Shown here: piece after piece, positions 27,627 to 37,368 of the stretch
Numbering within the stretch: position 1 is the stretch's first letter
Layout of the letters: each line of letters opens with the position of its first letter
From: Planctomycetota bacterium
GTDB taxonomy: Bacteria; Planctomycetota; B15-G4; JADJEK01
Direction: 5' to 3'
Assembly: GCA_016709145.1 (NCBI GenBank)
Contig: JADJEK010000012.1
Span: forward strand, 62,001-126,000
Length of the DNA stretch: 64,000 nt
The notes under the pieces: generated by a model
Database searches by the model: none
Told to the model about the DNA's origin: nothing
The model's input: only the letters and a program-made list of their open reading frames with translations
Translations under genes and position numbers: made by a program

Positions 27627-27995
27627 TCACGAGCTCGGGTTGCGCGCCGCGAGGATCGCTCGCAACAAGTCCGGCGGCATCGGCTCGGGTTCGTGCGCGT
27701 GCGCGGCTTTGGCGACGCGCATGGTCTCGCGGTAGCCGCGGAGGTACTCGAGGCACTCGGCGCAGATCGCGAGATGGCGCTCGAAGATGGCTCGGCGATC
27801 GGCAGGCAGTTCACCGTCGACGTAGAGATTCAGGAACTCGACGAGTTCCTCGCACGAGATCTCCTTCGCGACGGCCATCAGCGCGCCGCAATCCCGGCAC
27901 GACCCCGCGTGATCGTCCACGAAGTCGCGATCGCCGGCCTGCAAGGTGCCGACGAAGTAGTCGTGGAGCAGGAGCATGAAGCGCTGACAGCTCAT
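27627..27995 (-). CDS. Zinc-finger anti-sigma factor with two zf-HC2 motifs
   Basis: 122 residues, with no membrane segment, so cytoplasmic. Two H-x3-C-x2-C zinc motifs are present: His29/Cys33/Cys36 and His74/Cys78/Cys81, each preceded by a Cys (Cys3, Cys48) that would complete the zinc site. ZAS-type anti-sigma factors hold the ECF sigma off RNA polymerase until a redox or other signal releases it. Its ATG overlaps the stop of the sigma gene by 4 nt (ATGA), so it is the cognate partner. The duplicated motif suggests a tandem ZAS or a metal/redox sensor. Confidence 0.85.
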   Translation of the reverse strand: MSCQRFMLLLHDYFVGTLQAGDRDFVDDHAGSCRDCGALMAVAKEISCEELVEFLNLYVDGELPADRRAIFERHLAICAECLEYLRGYRETMRVAKAAHAHEPEPMPPDLLRAILAARNPSS

Positions 27996-28618
27996 GACTG
28001 GATCTGACTCAACTTCGGTTCCAACAACGTCTTCAACGCCTGTCGAGCCCGGTGAACCCGGATCTTCGCTGCGTTGGGAGTGACTTCCAGGCGCTGCGCG
28101 ATGTCCTCGTAGGAGAGGCCTTCGATGTCGCGCAGCACGAGAACGATTCGGACATTCTCGGGGAGTTTCTGGATCTGCTCACGAACCAGCGCACCCATCT
28201 CGGCGCGGATCGACGCGCCGTCCGGGCGGTCGGCCCACGTCGGAATCGGCTCGGCATGGCAGCCGGTTTCCGTGAACGCGGGCAGCAAGTCGTCGACGGT
28301 GGTTTCGTGCGCGGATCGACGCGACTTCGAGCGCCACTTCATCAATGCGGCGTTGACCGCGATGCGATGCATCCAGGTCGACAGGCGCGCACCGGATTGG
28401 AACGTGGCCAGCGCCTTGAAGGCCGAGAGGAACGCGTCTTGCAGCGCCTCGCGCGCATCGTCCTCGTCGCGCAGGATGCGGCGCACGACGGTCCACAGCC
28501 GCGGACCGAGCGTGGCGACGAACCGATCGAACGCCGCGTCGTCGCCCGCTCGCATCCGCGCGAGCAGGTCGGCTTCCTCGGCTTCGGTCCAGTTCGGCGA
28601 CGGTGTGGCGGTGGCCAT
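27992..28618 (-). CDS. ECF-family RNA polymerase sigma factor
   Basis: 208 residues from the ATG at 28618; the frame extends upstream to 28807 but the extra part lies in the divergent promoter region and lacks coding character. Region 2 is at ~18-85 (DDAREALQDAFLSAFKAL, STWMHRIAVNAAL), region 4 at ~145-200 (LPENVRIVLVLRDIEGLSYE, then TPNAAKIRVHRARQAL). It is first in an operon with its zinc anti-sigma and diverges from the glbN operon. It could therefore respond to nitrosative or oxidative stress and control that operon; this is inference from position. Confidence 0.9.
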   Translation of the reverse strand: MATATPSPNWTEAEEADLLARMRAGDDAAFDRFVATLGPRLWTVVRRILRDEDDAREALQDAFLSAFKALATFQSGARLSTWMHRIAVNAALMKWRSKSRRSAHETTVDDLLPAFTETGCHAEPIPTWADRPDGASIRAEMGALVREQIQKLPENVRIVLVLRDIEGLSYEDIAQRLEVTPNAAKIRVHRARQALKTLLEPKLSQIQS

Positions 28619-28721
28619 CGGGCGAGAGCCTAGCAGCCCTCCGCGCGAGTCCATGCCCCCCCCCGGGGGGGCGCCCGGCCGCGCCGGAATTTGCCTCCTT
28701 GAATCGGACCCTGGATCCGCT

Positions 28722-28746
28722 AAACATGTACACGCCACACATGTTT
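28722..28746. promoter_or_regulatory. Inverted-repeat operator upstream of glbN
   Basis: AAACATGT (28722-28729), 9 nt, ACATGTTT (28739-28746) is a perfect 8-bp inverted repeat ending 2 nt before the AAGGAG ribosome-binding site of glbN. The symmetry suggests a dimeric regulator. An NO-responsive repressor would fit the operon, but the sequence alone does not identify the protein. Confidence 0.6.
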
Positions 28747-28760
28747 CAAGGAGCCCACGC

Positions 28761-29150
28761 ATGACTTCGTTGTTCGAACGACTCGGCGGACAGGCAGCGA
28801 TCACCACCGCCGTCGACGTCTTCTATCGCAAGATGCTGAAGGACCCGCGCGTCGCGCGGTTCTTCGCCACGACCGACATGAACCGTCAGCGCGCCAAGCA
28901 AGCCGCCTTCCTGACCATGGTCACGGGCGGACCGAACGCGTACACGGGCAAGGACATGCGCGCCGGCCACGCTCACCTCGTGGCGCAAGGCCTGGACGAC
29001 TCGCACGTCGATGTCGTGATCGAACACCTCGGCGCGACGCTGGCCGAACTCGGCGCGAAGCCGGAGGACATCGCGCAGGTCGCCGCGCTCGCGAACAGCG
29101 TGCGTGACGACGTCCTCAATCGCGCGAGTCCGAGCACCGCGGGCCGATGA
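28761..29150 (+). CDS. glbN: Truncated haemoglobin, group I (trHbN-like)
   Basis: 129 residues from the ATG at 28761, with AAGGAG at 28748-28753. The short 2-on-2 globin fold is recognisable: FYRKML places Tyr22 at position B10, KQAAFLTMVTGGP covers the E helix and the GGP turn, and KDMRAGHAHL gives the proximal haem ligand (His70). TyrB10 trHbN proteins oxidise NO to nitrate with bound O2. The downstream reductase overlaps by 4 nt and could supply the electrons, together replacing a flavohaemoglobin. A palindrome just upstream suggests specific control. Confidence 0.9.
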   Translation: MTSLFERLGGQAAITTAVDVFYRKMLKDPRVARFFATTDMNRQRAKQAAFLTMVTGGPNAYTGKDMRAGHAHLVAQGLDDSHVDVVIEHLGATLAELGAKPEDIAQVAALANSVRDDVLNRASPSTAGR

Positions 29151-30136
29151 CGCGCGTCCGTTTCGACACCACCGACGTCGACGTCGGCGAGCGGGAATCC
29201 GTGCTCGACGCGCTGCTGCGCGCGGGCGCGGACGTTCCGTATTCGTGTCGCAGCGGAGTGTGTCAGAGCTGTTGTCTGCGCGCCGTCGAAGGCACTCCGC
29301 CGAGTGCAGCCCAGGTCGGCTTGCCGCCGACGCTGGTCGCGCTCGGTCATTTCCTCGCGTGCGTCGCGCATCCACAGGACGACCTGGTCTGCGCACGACC
29401 CGGAGCACTCGCGGGTGCCGTCGACGCGACGATCCGCGAACGCGAGTCGATCGCGGCCGACGTCGTGCGCGTGAGAATCTCGCCGAACATCCCGTTCGTC
29501 GTGAAGCCCGGCCAATACGTGAACCTCGCGCGCACCGACGGCTTGGTGCGGAGCTACTCGGTCGCGAACCTCGCCGACGAGGACGGCTACGTCGAACTCC
29601 ACGTACGCGTGCTCGAACACGGCGCGATGAGTCGATGGATCGCGAACGACGCCGTTCCCGGAACCCCCGTGTCGTTACGCGGGCCGGCGGGTTCGTGCGT
29701 GTACGTCCCCGGCTCGCCGCACGAACCGCTGCTGCTCGCCGGATCGGGCACGGGACTCGCTCCGTTGCTCGGGATCGCGCGCGACGCGTTGCGCCACGCG
29801 CATCGCGGACCGATCCACGTCATGCACGGTGGGCGAACCGAAGCGGCGTTGTACGGCGCGGACGCACTCGCGCAACTCGCGCGCGCGCATGCGAACGTCG
29901 CCGTCACGCGCTGCGTGCTCGAGGGGCCCGGCTCCGACGACATCGTCCAAGGCCGGCTGGATCACGTGATCGCTGCGCGACACGCCGACCTCAGCGGCTG
30001 GCGCGTCTACCTGTGCGGACATCCCGACTTGGTGCGAACGCTGCAACAAGACGCGTTTCTCGCCGGTGCGAGTCTCGACGCGATCCACGCCGACGCGTTC
30101 CTCACGCGTGCCGACGCGCCGGTGCCGACGGGCTGA
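29147..30136 (+). CDS. 2Fe-2S ferredoxin/FAD/NAD(P) oxidoreductase
   Basis: 329 residues with three modules in order: a plant-type [2Fe-2S] domain (Cys34, Cys39, Cys42 and Cys72, in SCRSGVCQSCC), a ferredoxin-reductase FAD domain with the RSYS flavin motif (135-138), and an NAD(P) domain with LLLAGSGTGLAPLLG (~192-206) and YLCGHPDLV. This is the layout of reductase components of oxygenases. The ATGA overlap with glbN makes the globin the likely electron acceptor, so NAD(P)H would re-reduce the haem during NO dioxygenation. No oxygenase subunit lies nearby. The partner assignment is inference. Confidence 0.88.
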   Translation: MTRVRFDTTDVDVGERESVLDALLRAGADVPYSCRSGVCQSCCLRAVEGTPPSAAQVGLPPTLVALGHFLACVAHPQDDLVCARPGALAGAVDATIRERESIAADVVRVRISPNIPFVVKPGQYVNLARTDGLVRSYSVANLADEDGYVELHVRVLEHGAMSRWIANDAVPGTPVSLRGPAGSCVYVPGSPHEPLLLAGSGTGLAPLLGIARDALRHAHRGPIHVMHGGRTEAALYGADALAQLARAHANVAVTRCVLEGPGSDDIVQGRLDHVIAARHADLSGWRVYLCGHPDLVRTLQQDAFLAGASLDAIHADAFLTRADAPVPTG

Positions 30137-30145
30137 AGTTCTCGC

Positions 30146-30209
30146 GAGTCCTGTCGCGACGGTCGCGCGCCGATCGTCGTCGCAACGCGATGCGGTCGCG
30201 GCAGGACTC
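30146..30209. terminator. Inverted repeat between convergent genes
   Basis: GAGTCCTGTCGCGAC (30146-30160) pairs with GTCGCGGCAGGACTC (30195-30209) with one G-T mismatch in 15 bp. It lies just after the reductase stop and before the end of the opposite-strand gene, as expected for a shared terminator; there is no clear T-run. Confidence 0.45.
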
Positions 30210-30249
30210 CTTCCCCATCGCTGCGGCCCGCGTCCCCGCGCGCATCACG

Positions 30250-31293
30250 TCACCACGACCTCACCACCTCGGCGCGATCGAAGTCGGCGACGTAGGTCCA
30301 CCAGTTGTTCGAGCCCCATTTCGTCTTGCCAGGTGCCTTCGGCAGCAGACCGAGCCACCAGCGATGATGCACGGCGATGTCCGGCCCCCAGCCGTCGTCG
30401 CAGTTCATGATCACCTTCGTGCCCTTCAGGTCGGGGTAGTTGCGCCAGTCGAGCGCGTACGTCTCGACGTAGCGGCGATTGCCCCACTGGTAGTCCTGCT
30501 CCGAGTTGGGCGCGTAGTGCACGGAGCCGACGTGCGATGCGCCGGAGAAGTCCTTGTCGACGCGCGTGAACACGTTCCACGGATCGTCGCGCTTCGTGTC
30601 CCACACGCCGCCGGCGATCGCCAGCGACAGGATGCCTTCGGCGCGGTGCGCGTAGCTCTCGAGCATCTCGCCCTCGCCGCGCTCGTAGTTGAAGCCCATG
30701 ACCCACAGCGTGCGTCCGAGATCCGGCACGTCGTACGGGCGATAGAACCACGGGTTGTCGGTCGGCGGGAGACGCGAGTCGCGGTTCGGGATGAACATCG
30801 CGTACTCGTCCCAATGGAACCCCGGCGCGCCCCACAGCCAGAGTTCGGAGACGTCCTTCTCCTTCACGATGCGCGCGAGGTCGTTCTCCTCGACGATCTT
30901 CGCGTAGCTCGACTTGTCGCCGCCCTCGATCCACTTCTGCGTGCGGATCGCTTCGACGATGCCGGCGTCGTCGTAGCGGAAGCCCGACAGGAACGGCGGG
31001 CACGCGTCGCGCTCGATGCGCTCGACGATGCGGTACCCGATGAAACCGCCGCTGGCGACGCGCACGTCCTCGACGAGCTTCGCCGACAGCGCGTCGGAAT
31101 CGCTCCACCGCATGAGGCGCGAGAGCTTCTGTCCGCCTTCGGCTTCGATGATCGGGTCGTAGATCACGACGGCGACGTTGACGACGCGCGTGCCGAGCTC
31201 GCCCTTCGGATACACCGGCTTCGGCGAGGACGGCGCGAGCGCGAATGCGCCAGCGACGAGGACGGACGACGCGACGACGAACGGCAGTTTCAC
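30250..31293 (-). CDS. Secreted protein of unknown function
   Basis: 347 residues. An N-terminal signal peptide (LPFVVASSVLVAGAFALA) is followed by a globular domain rich in aromatic and acidic residues, with motifs such as VIYDPIIEAEGGQKLS, ELWLWGAPGFHWDEYAMF, WVMGFNYERGEGEMLESY and NCDDGWGPDIAVHHRWWLG. The spacing of His, Asp and Glu around the last two suggests a metal-dependent or carbohydrate-acting enzyme, but I do not recognise the family. It lies 40 nt downstream of chrA on the same strand and may be co-transcribed with it. Confidence 0.75.
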   Translation of the reverse strand: MKLPFVVASSVLVAGAFALAPSSPKPVYPKGELGTRVVNVAVVIYDPIIEAEGGQKLSRLMRWSDSDALSAKLVEDVRVASGGFIGYRIVERIERDACPPFLSGFRYDDAGIVEAIRTQKWIEGGDKSSYAKIVEENDLARIVKEKDVSELWLWGAPGFHWDEYAMFIPNRDSRLPPTDNPWFYRPYDVPDLGRTLWVMGFNYERGEGEMLESYAHRAEGILSLAIAGGVWDTKRDDPWNVFTRVDKDFSGASHVGSVHYAPNSEQDYQWGNRRYVETYALDWRNYPDLKGTKVIMNCDDGWGPDIAVHHRWWLGLLPKAPGKTKWGSNNWWTYVADFDRAEVVRSW

Positions 31294-31333
31294 GACGACG
31301 CTCCGCTGGGCGCTTCGTGCGAAGCGCGCGAGT

Positions 31334-32647
31334 TCATTTCACGGACCATGCACCAGCGTAGAACGCCGCGATGCCGAGCACGACCGCGAGCGTGAGCACT
31401 TCCAGGACGCTGCGCTTGCGGACGAGCAACACCCAGCCGCAGACCGCGGCGATCCCGACCGCAACGACACGGATCGAACCGAGCGCGGGCACGAGCAGCG
31501 AACACCACCCGGCATCGACCCGATGCACGTCCGAGAACAGCACGTTCATCGCGAACCAGACCGCGAGGTTCAGGAACACGCCGGTCACTGCAGCCGTGAT
31601 GCACGCGAGCGCGTTCGCGAGGCGCGGCTGCGTGCGCAGTCGCTCGACGTACGGCGCTCCGGCGATGATCCACACGAAGCACGGCACGAACGTCACCCAC
31701 AGCGTGACGACCGCGCCGAGGACGCCAGCCGTCCACGGCTCGAGCGGCGCGCCATGCCGATGCGCGGCCAGGAACCCGACGAACTGCAGTACGAGGATCA
31801 GCGGCCCCGGCGTCGTTTCCGCGAGGCCGAGGCCGTCGACCATCTCGGTCGGGCTCACCCACTGGAAGCGCTCGACGGCAGCCTGCGCGACGTAGCTGAG
31901 CACGGCGTACGCGCCGCCGAACGTGACGACGGCGAGCTTCGCGAAGAAGGTCGCGAGGCCGACGAGCACGTGCTCGCGCCCGAGCCACAGTAAGAGTGGC
32001 ACGATCGGCAAGCCCCACAGCGCGACGCCGATCGCGAGCGTGGACGCCGTGCGTGTCCACGCGACGCGTGGGCTCGCGAGCTGCGGGTCCGCCGGCGGCG
32101 ACGCACCCGGCAGTACGAGCCCGACGACGCCGGCGCCGAGCACGCACAGTGGGAACGGCACTGCGAAGCCGTACAGCGCGACGAACGCGGCGACCGCGAG
32201 GATGCGATGCAGCCGCGTCTTCAGTGACCGCCGCCCGATGCGGATCATCGCCTCGACGACGATCGCGAGCACCGCGCACTGGATGCCGAACAACGCCGCG
32301 GCGACGAACGACACGTCGGCGTGCGCGGCGTACAGCGCCGACAGCGCCAACATGATCAGCGCGCCGGGCAGGATGAACAGCAGTCCGGCGACGAGGCCAC
32401 CGCGCACGCCGTGCATCAGCCAGCCGAGGTACGTCGCCAACTGCTGCGCTTCGGGTCCCGGCAGCAACATGCAGAAGTTCAACGCGTGCAGGAAACGCGG
32501 CTCGTCGACCCACTTCTTCTCGTCGACGACGACGCGATGCATGGTGGCGATCTGCGCGGCCGGGCCGCCGAAGCTCGCCCAGCCGATGCGCCACCACACG
32601 CGCACCGCGTCGCGGAACGGGACTGGAGGTTCGCCGATCGTCGTCAC
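31334..32647 (-). CDS. chrA: Chromate transporter family protein, two-domain type
   Basis: 437 residues, mostly hydrophobic, with two homologous ChrA domains: the first has GWASFGGPAAQIATMH (~22-37) and LPGPEAQQLATYLGW; the second has VTFGGAYAVLSYVAQ and TTPGPLILVLQFVGF. ChrA proteins export chromate in exchange for protons in studied bacteria; many homologues have unproven substrates. The GG-P and PGP motifs of both halves are intact. It is followed at 40 nt by a secreted orphan gene on the same strand. No chrB regulator is present. Confidence 0.9.
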   Translation of the reverse strand: MTTIGEPPVPFRDAVRVWWRIGWASFGGPAAQIATMHRVVVDEKKWVDEPRFLHALNFCMLLPGPEAQQLATYLGWLMHGVRGGLVAGLLFILPGALIMLALSALYAAHADVSFVAAALFGIQCAVLAIVVEAMIRIGRRSLKTRLHRILAVAAFVALYGFAVPFPLCVLGAGVVGLVLPGASPPADPQLASPRVAWTRTASTLAIGVALWGLPIVPLLLWLGREHVLVGLATFFAKLAVVTFGGAYAVLSYVAQAAVERFQWVSPTEMVDGLGLAETTPGPLILVLQFVGFLAAHRHGAPLEPWTAGVLGAVVTLWVTFVPCFVWIIAGAPYVERLRTQPRLANALACITAAVTGVFLNLAVWFAMNVLFSDVHRVDAGWCSLLVPALGSIRVVAVGIAAVCGWVLLVRKRSVLEVLTLAVVLGIAAFYAGAWSVK

Positions 32648-32673
32648 GCGTTGGGGTTCCTGCGGTCCGCGAC

Positions 32674-33966
32674 TCAGAACGAGCCGTCGAGCAGCAGCAT
32701 CGCCGACGGCGTCCCGAACACCTGGTTACCCTGGGGATCGAGCGAAACCGCTTGGACATACGCGATGACCGACTCGATTCCCGGACCGAGCTCCGGCACG
32801 GTCACCTGGATGCTCAGCTCGCCGGGTGTCGACAGCGTGCCGAGGTCCAGCACGAAGCTCGGCGACACGACGAGCACACCGCTGAAGTTCGGGAACGTCG
32901 TGAACTGCGGCACGAAGCCGACGAGCAGCGCCACGTGGTGACCGGTGGCGTCCTGGACCTTCAATTCGGCGTTCTGGCCTTCGCGCACGACGCGCGACGC
33001 GACGACGGTCGTCGGCGTTCCGGGCAACACCGCGGGTTGCTCGCCGGACGGGAAGTGATCGAGTAGTTGCCCCTGCGCTCCGTTCGCGCCGCAGCCCGGC
33101 GCGGCGGTGCCGCCGGCCGCGAGCGGTCCCGTGACGGCGATGGCCTTCACTCCACTGCCGGTCAGTACGAACACGCCGTCACCGCCATCGCCGGCCGCCA
33201 AACAACCGCCGGGCGATGCACCGTTGCCGCCCTTGCCGCCGACGACGTTCGTGCCGGCGAACACCTTCAACGCGGACGTGCCGTCGAGCGTCATGACGCC
33301 CGGCGCTCCGGCCATCGCGTCGAGCGGCTCGCCGCTGTAGAGGCCCGCGTTCAGTCCGCGGCCACCGATGAACTCGCTGTCGAACACCGCGAGGCGGCCC
33401 TTGCTGACGATCGCCCCGGGCTTGCCCTCGATGCCGTAGCCGCTGCTGCCCGCGGTCTCGTTCGCGATGCAGCCGTGGAAGCTGCTGCGCACGATCGCGG
33501 TGCGGCCGGAGCTACCGAACGTCGCGCCGCTCGAGCCCGCGGTCGGAACGCTGCATTCCTCGACGAACACGAAGCTGCCGCCGACGTCCGAGCCCAGCAC
33601 GGACAAGGGTACGCCGCCTTCCGCGGGCGTCGTGAACTCGATGCCACGCACGAGCGATGCGCCGCCGCCGTGGGCGCCGACCATCAGCGCGCTGCCGCCG
33701 AACACGCCGATGCCGGGGTTCACGAACTTCACGGTGGCGCCCGCGTCCGCGACGAACGACAGGGTCAGACCGGCGAATCCCACGCTGCTGTACGTCCCGC
33801 TGCGCAAGAGCAGTACGTCCCCGTTCGCCGGCGTCGCGAGCAGGTACGCCGTGATCGACGTGTAGTCCGTCCCGGGACCGTTCGCCGGATCGATGACGAC
33901 GACGCCTGCAGAGGCAGTCACGAACGATGCGAGGAGCGAAGTAGCCAGGGAGAGGGCGACGCGCAT
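32674..33966 (-). CDS. Secreted Gly-rich, possibly beta-helical protein
   Basis: 430 residues from the ATG at 33966, which begins a signal peptide (MRVALSLATSLLASFVTASAG). The body opens with VVIDPANGPGTDYTSITAYL and continues with short beta-strand repeats rich in Gly, Ala and Ser (VRGIEFTTPAEGGVPLSV, SSFHGCIANETAGSSGYG), typical of right-handed parallel beta-helix (pectate-lyase-like) surface proteins. The C-terminal ~100 residues form a separate beta domain ending in SAMLLLDGSF. No catalytic residues can be assigned. The reading frame extends beyond the start into the opposite gene's region but is non-coding there. Confidence 0.75.
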   Translation of the reverse strand: MRVALSLATSLLASFVTASAGVVVIDPANGPGTDYTSITAYLLATPANGDVLLLRSGTYSSVGFAGLTLSFVADAGATVKFVNPGIGVFGGSALMVGAHGGGASLVRGIEFTTPAEGGVPLSVLGSDVGGSFVFVEECSVPTAGSSGATFGSSGRTAIVRSSFHGCIANETAGSSGYGIEGKPGAIVSKGRLAVFDSEFIGGRGLNAGLYSGEPLDAMAGAPGVMTLDGTSALKVFAGTNVVGGKGGNGASPGGCLAAGDGGDGVFVLTGSGVKAIAVTGPLAAGGTAAPGCGANGAQGQLLDHFPSGEQPAVLPGTPTTVVASRVVREGQNAELKVQDATGHHVALLVGFVPQFTTFPNFSGVLVVSPSFVLDLGTLSTPGELSIQVTVPELGPGIESVIAYVQAVSLDPQGNQVFGTPSAMLLLDGSF

Positions 33967-34094
33967 GGGAGTCGTGTCCGATCTGAGGTGGATCGCGGGG
34001 GCCGGGAGTATGGCCCTTTTCCCGTGGAATCGCGATGCCACGCGAGCTGGGTGGCACGCGCGCGCCGGGGAACCGCGAGCCGGTTCCGCGTGCG

Positions 34095-35540
34095 TCACGC
34101 GTCCTTGCGCTCTCCGACCGGCGCATAGAAGCTCATGCCGAGCACGTTCTCGTCGATCGACAACGGCTTCTGGACCGGCGGGAACGCCCGCGCTTCGCAA
34201 TCCATGCGTTCGCACAACCGGCACGTCATGCCGACCGGGATCGCCGCCGCGGTGTTGTGCAGATCGATGCCGTCCGCGTAGACGAGGCGATGCGCGTCCT
34301 CGAGCGCGCAGCCGAGGCCGATCGCCTGCAGCACGTTGCGCGCGTGATAGCCACCGCGGTGCTTGCGGACGGTGCGCGCGACGGAGAACCAACGCGATCC
34401 GTCCTGCAGCTTCGAGATCTGCACGCGGATGAAGCCTGGGCGCAGGAACGCCGCATGGACGTCCCACAGCGGGCACAAGCCCGAGAAGCGCGGGAAGCGC
34501 ACGGCGGTCGCCGAGAACTTCTTCGAGATGTTGCCGGCGATGTCGACGCGGACCATGTGGAACGGGATGCCTTCACGACCGCGGCGCCGCAGCGTCGTCA
34601 ACCGATGCGCGACTTGTTCGAAGCTCGTGCGGAACCTGTGACCCAACAGATCCACGTCGTACCGCTCCGCTTCGGCCGCGGCGAGGAATGCGTCGTACGG
34701 CATGACGACGGCGGACGCGAAGTAACTCGCGAGCGCGATGCGCGCGAGGCGGCGCGACTCGTCCGACGTCAGCACGGGATCCGCGGCGACGTGGTCGAGC
34801 AGCGCGGGCACCGTCAGCAGCGCCGCCTGATGCGCCAATTGGAAGTTGCGCGAACCGCGGCGGAGCACTTCCGACAGCACGAGCGTCTTCGTCGCCGGGT
34901 CGAAGCGACGCAGCGCACCGCGCATGTTCTGAACCGTGTCGACCTTGACCTTCACCCCATGCGCGCGTTCGAGGTGTCGCGCGAGCGCCGAGAACAACTC
35001 CTCGTCCGATAAACGCGCCTCTCGACGCAAGACCTCGGCGGCTTCCTCGAGCTCCGGGAAGTGGTTCATGTGCTTTTGCAGCAGGTCGGAGACTTGCTCG
35101 CTCGACAAACGCACGGGATCGATACTGCCGGCCCCGCCCGGCTCCAGCGCGCGCTCGGCCATCGTGTTCGCCGACGCGCGCGCGGCCTCCCAAGCGTGGA
35201 AGAGGTGCACGATCGCAGCGGCTGCGGCCGGCGTCTGCCGCGCGACCTCTTGGATCTCGTCGGCCGGGACCTTCACCGCGTCGAACAGGGGATCACCGAA
35301 GACCTCGGTCAGGTCCGACGCGAGACGAGCTTCCGCTCCGCCGCCGAATGAACGCACGTCGACATCGAACTCCTGCGCGAGCTTCACGAGGACCGCGGCG
35401 GGCAGCGGTCGGCGGTCGTGCTCCATCAGGTTCAAATAACTCGGGGAGATCCCGAGTCGTTGGGCGAGCGCGACTTGCGTCAAGCCGACGCGATCGCGCA
35501 ACTGCCGTAGGCGCTTCCCGAATCGTGTCGCGTCAGCCAT
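34095..35540 (-). CDS. RamB/PrpR-type XRE transcriptional regulator (short-chain fatty acid regulator family)
   Basis: 481 residues from the ATG at 35540. The N-terminal XRE helix-turn-helix is at ~7-62 (TQVALAQRLGISPSYLNLME). The middle (~150-330) resembles the IrrE/ImmA-like region of this family, and the C terminus has the conserved cysteines MTCRLCERMDCEARAFPP together with GLCPLWDV. In corynebacteria RamB represses aceA and aceB, and in mycobacteria PrpR/RamB control methylcitrate and glyoxylate genes. Here the gene diverges from malate synthase and isocitrate lyase, so the same control is strongly suggested. The Cys cluster could bind a cofactor, as proposed for PrpR; this is inference. 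Confidence 0.9.
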   Translation of the reverse strand: MADATRFGKRLRQLRDRVGLTQVALAQRLGISPSYLNLMEHDRRPLPAAVLVKLAQEFDVDVRSFGGGAEARLASDLTEVFGDPLFDAVKVPADEIQEVARQTPAAAAAIVHLFHAWEAARASANTMAERALEPGGAGSIDPVRLSSEQVSDLLQKHMNHFPELEEAAEVLRREARLSDEELFSALARHLERAHGVKVKVDTVQNMRGALRRFDPATKTLVLSEVLRRGSRNFQLAHQAALLTVPALLDHVAADPVLTSDESRRLARIALASYFASAVVMPYDAFLAAAEAERYDVDLLGHRFRTSFEQVAHRLTTLRRRGREGIPFHMVRVDIAGNISKKFSATAVRFPRFSGLCPLWDVHAAFLRPGFIRVQISKLQDGSRWFSVARTVRKHRGGYHARNVLQAIGLGCALEDAHRLVYADGIDLHNTAAAIPVGMTCRLCERMDCEARAFPPVQKPLSIDENVLGMSFYAPVGERKDA

Positions 35541-35571
35541 CGCCGTGACCCTCCACGTTGACTGATTCACG

Positions 35572-35612
35572 GCTTTACATCGAACGTTGACGAAGTGGAC
35601 TGAATGTAAAGC
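35572..35612. promoter_or_regulatory. Inverted repeat and promoter in the aceB/ramB-like divergent region
   Basis: GCTTTACAT (35572-35580) and ATGTAAAGC (35604-35612) form a perfect 9-bp inverted repeat around a 23-nt centre, about midway between the two divergent starts. A candidate rightward promoter overlaps it: TGGACT (35596-35601), 16 nt, TAATTA (35618-35623). The region is also unusually AT-rich for this genome. It is a good candidate operator for the adjacent RamB-like regulator. Confidence 0.5.
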
Positions 35613-35684
35613 ACGAATAATTAAGGAGTTACTTGCCCACTGCCGAACCTGTGCAACTCTGTCTGCGTCGGATTCGGCACTGGG

Positions 35685-37313
<1,629 letters not shown>

Positions 37314-37368
37314 TCGTCCATCGTCCACGCTCCACGCAACCCTGGGATTCCATCGAGGAGAGAGCACC

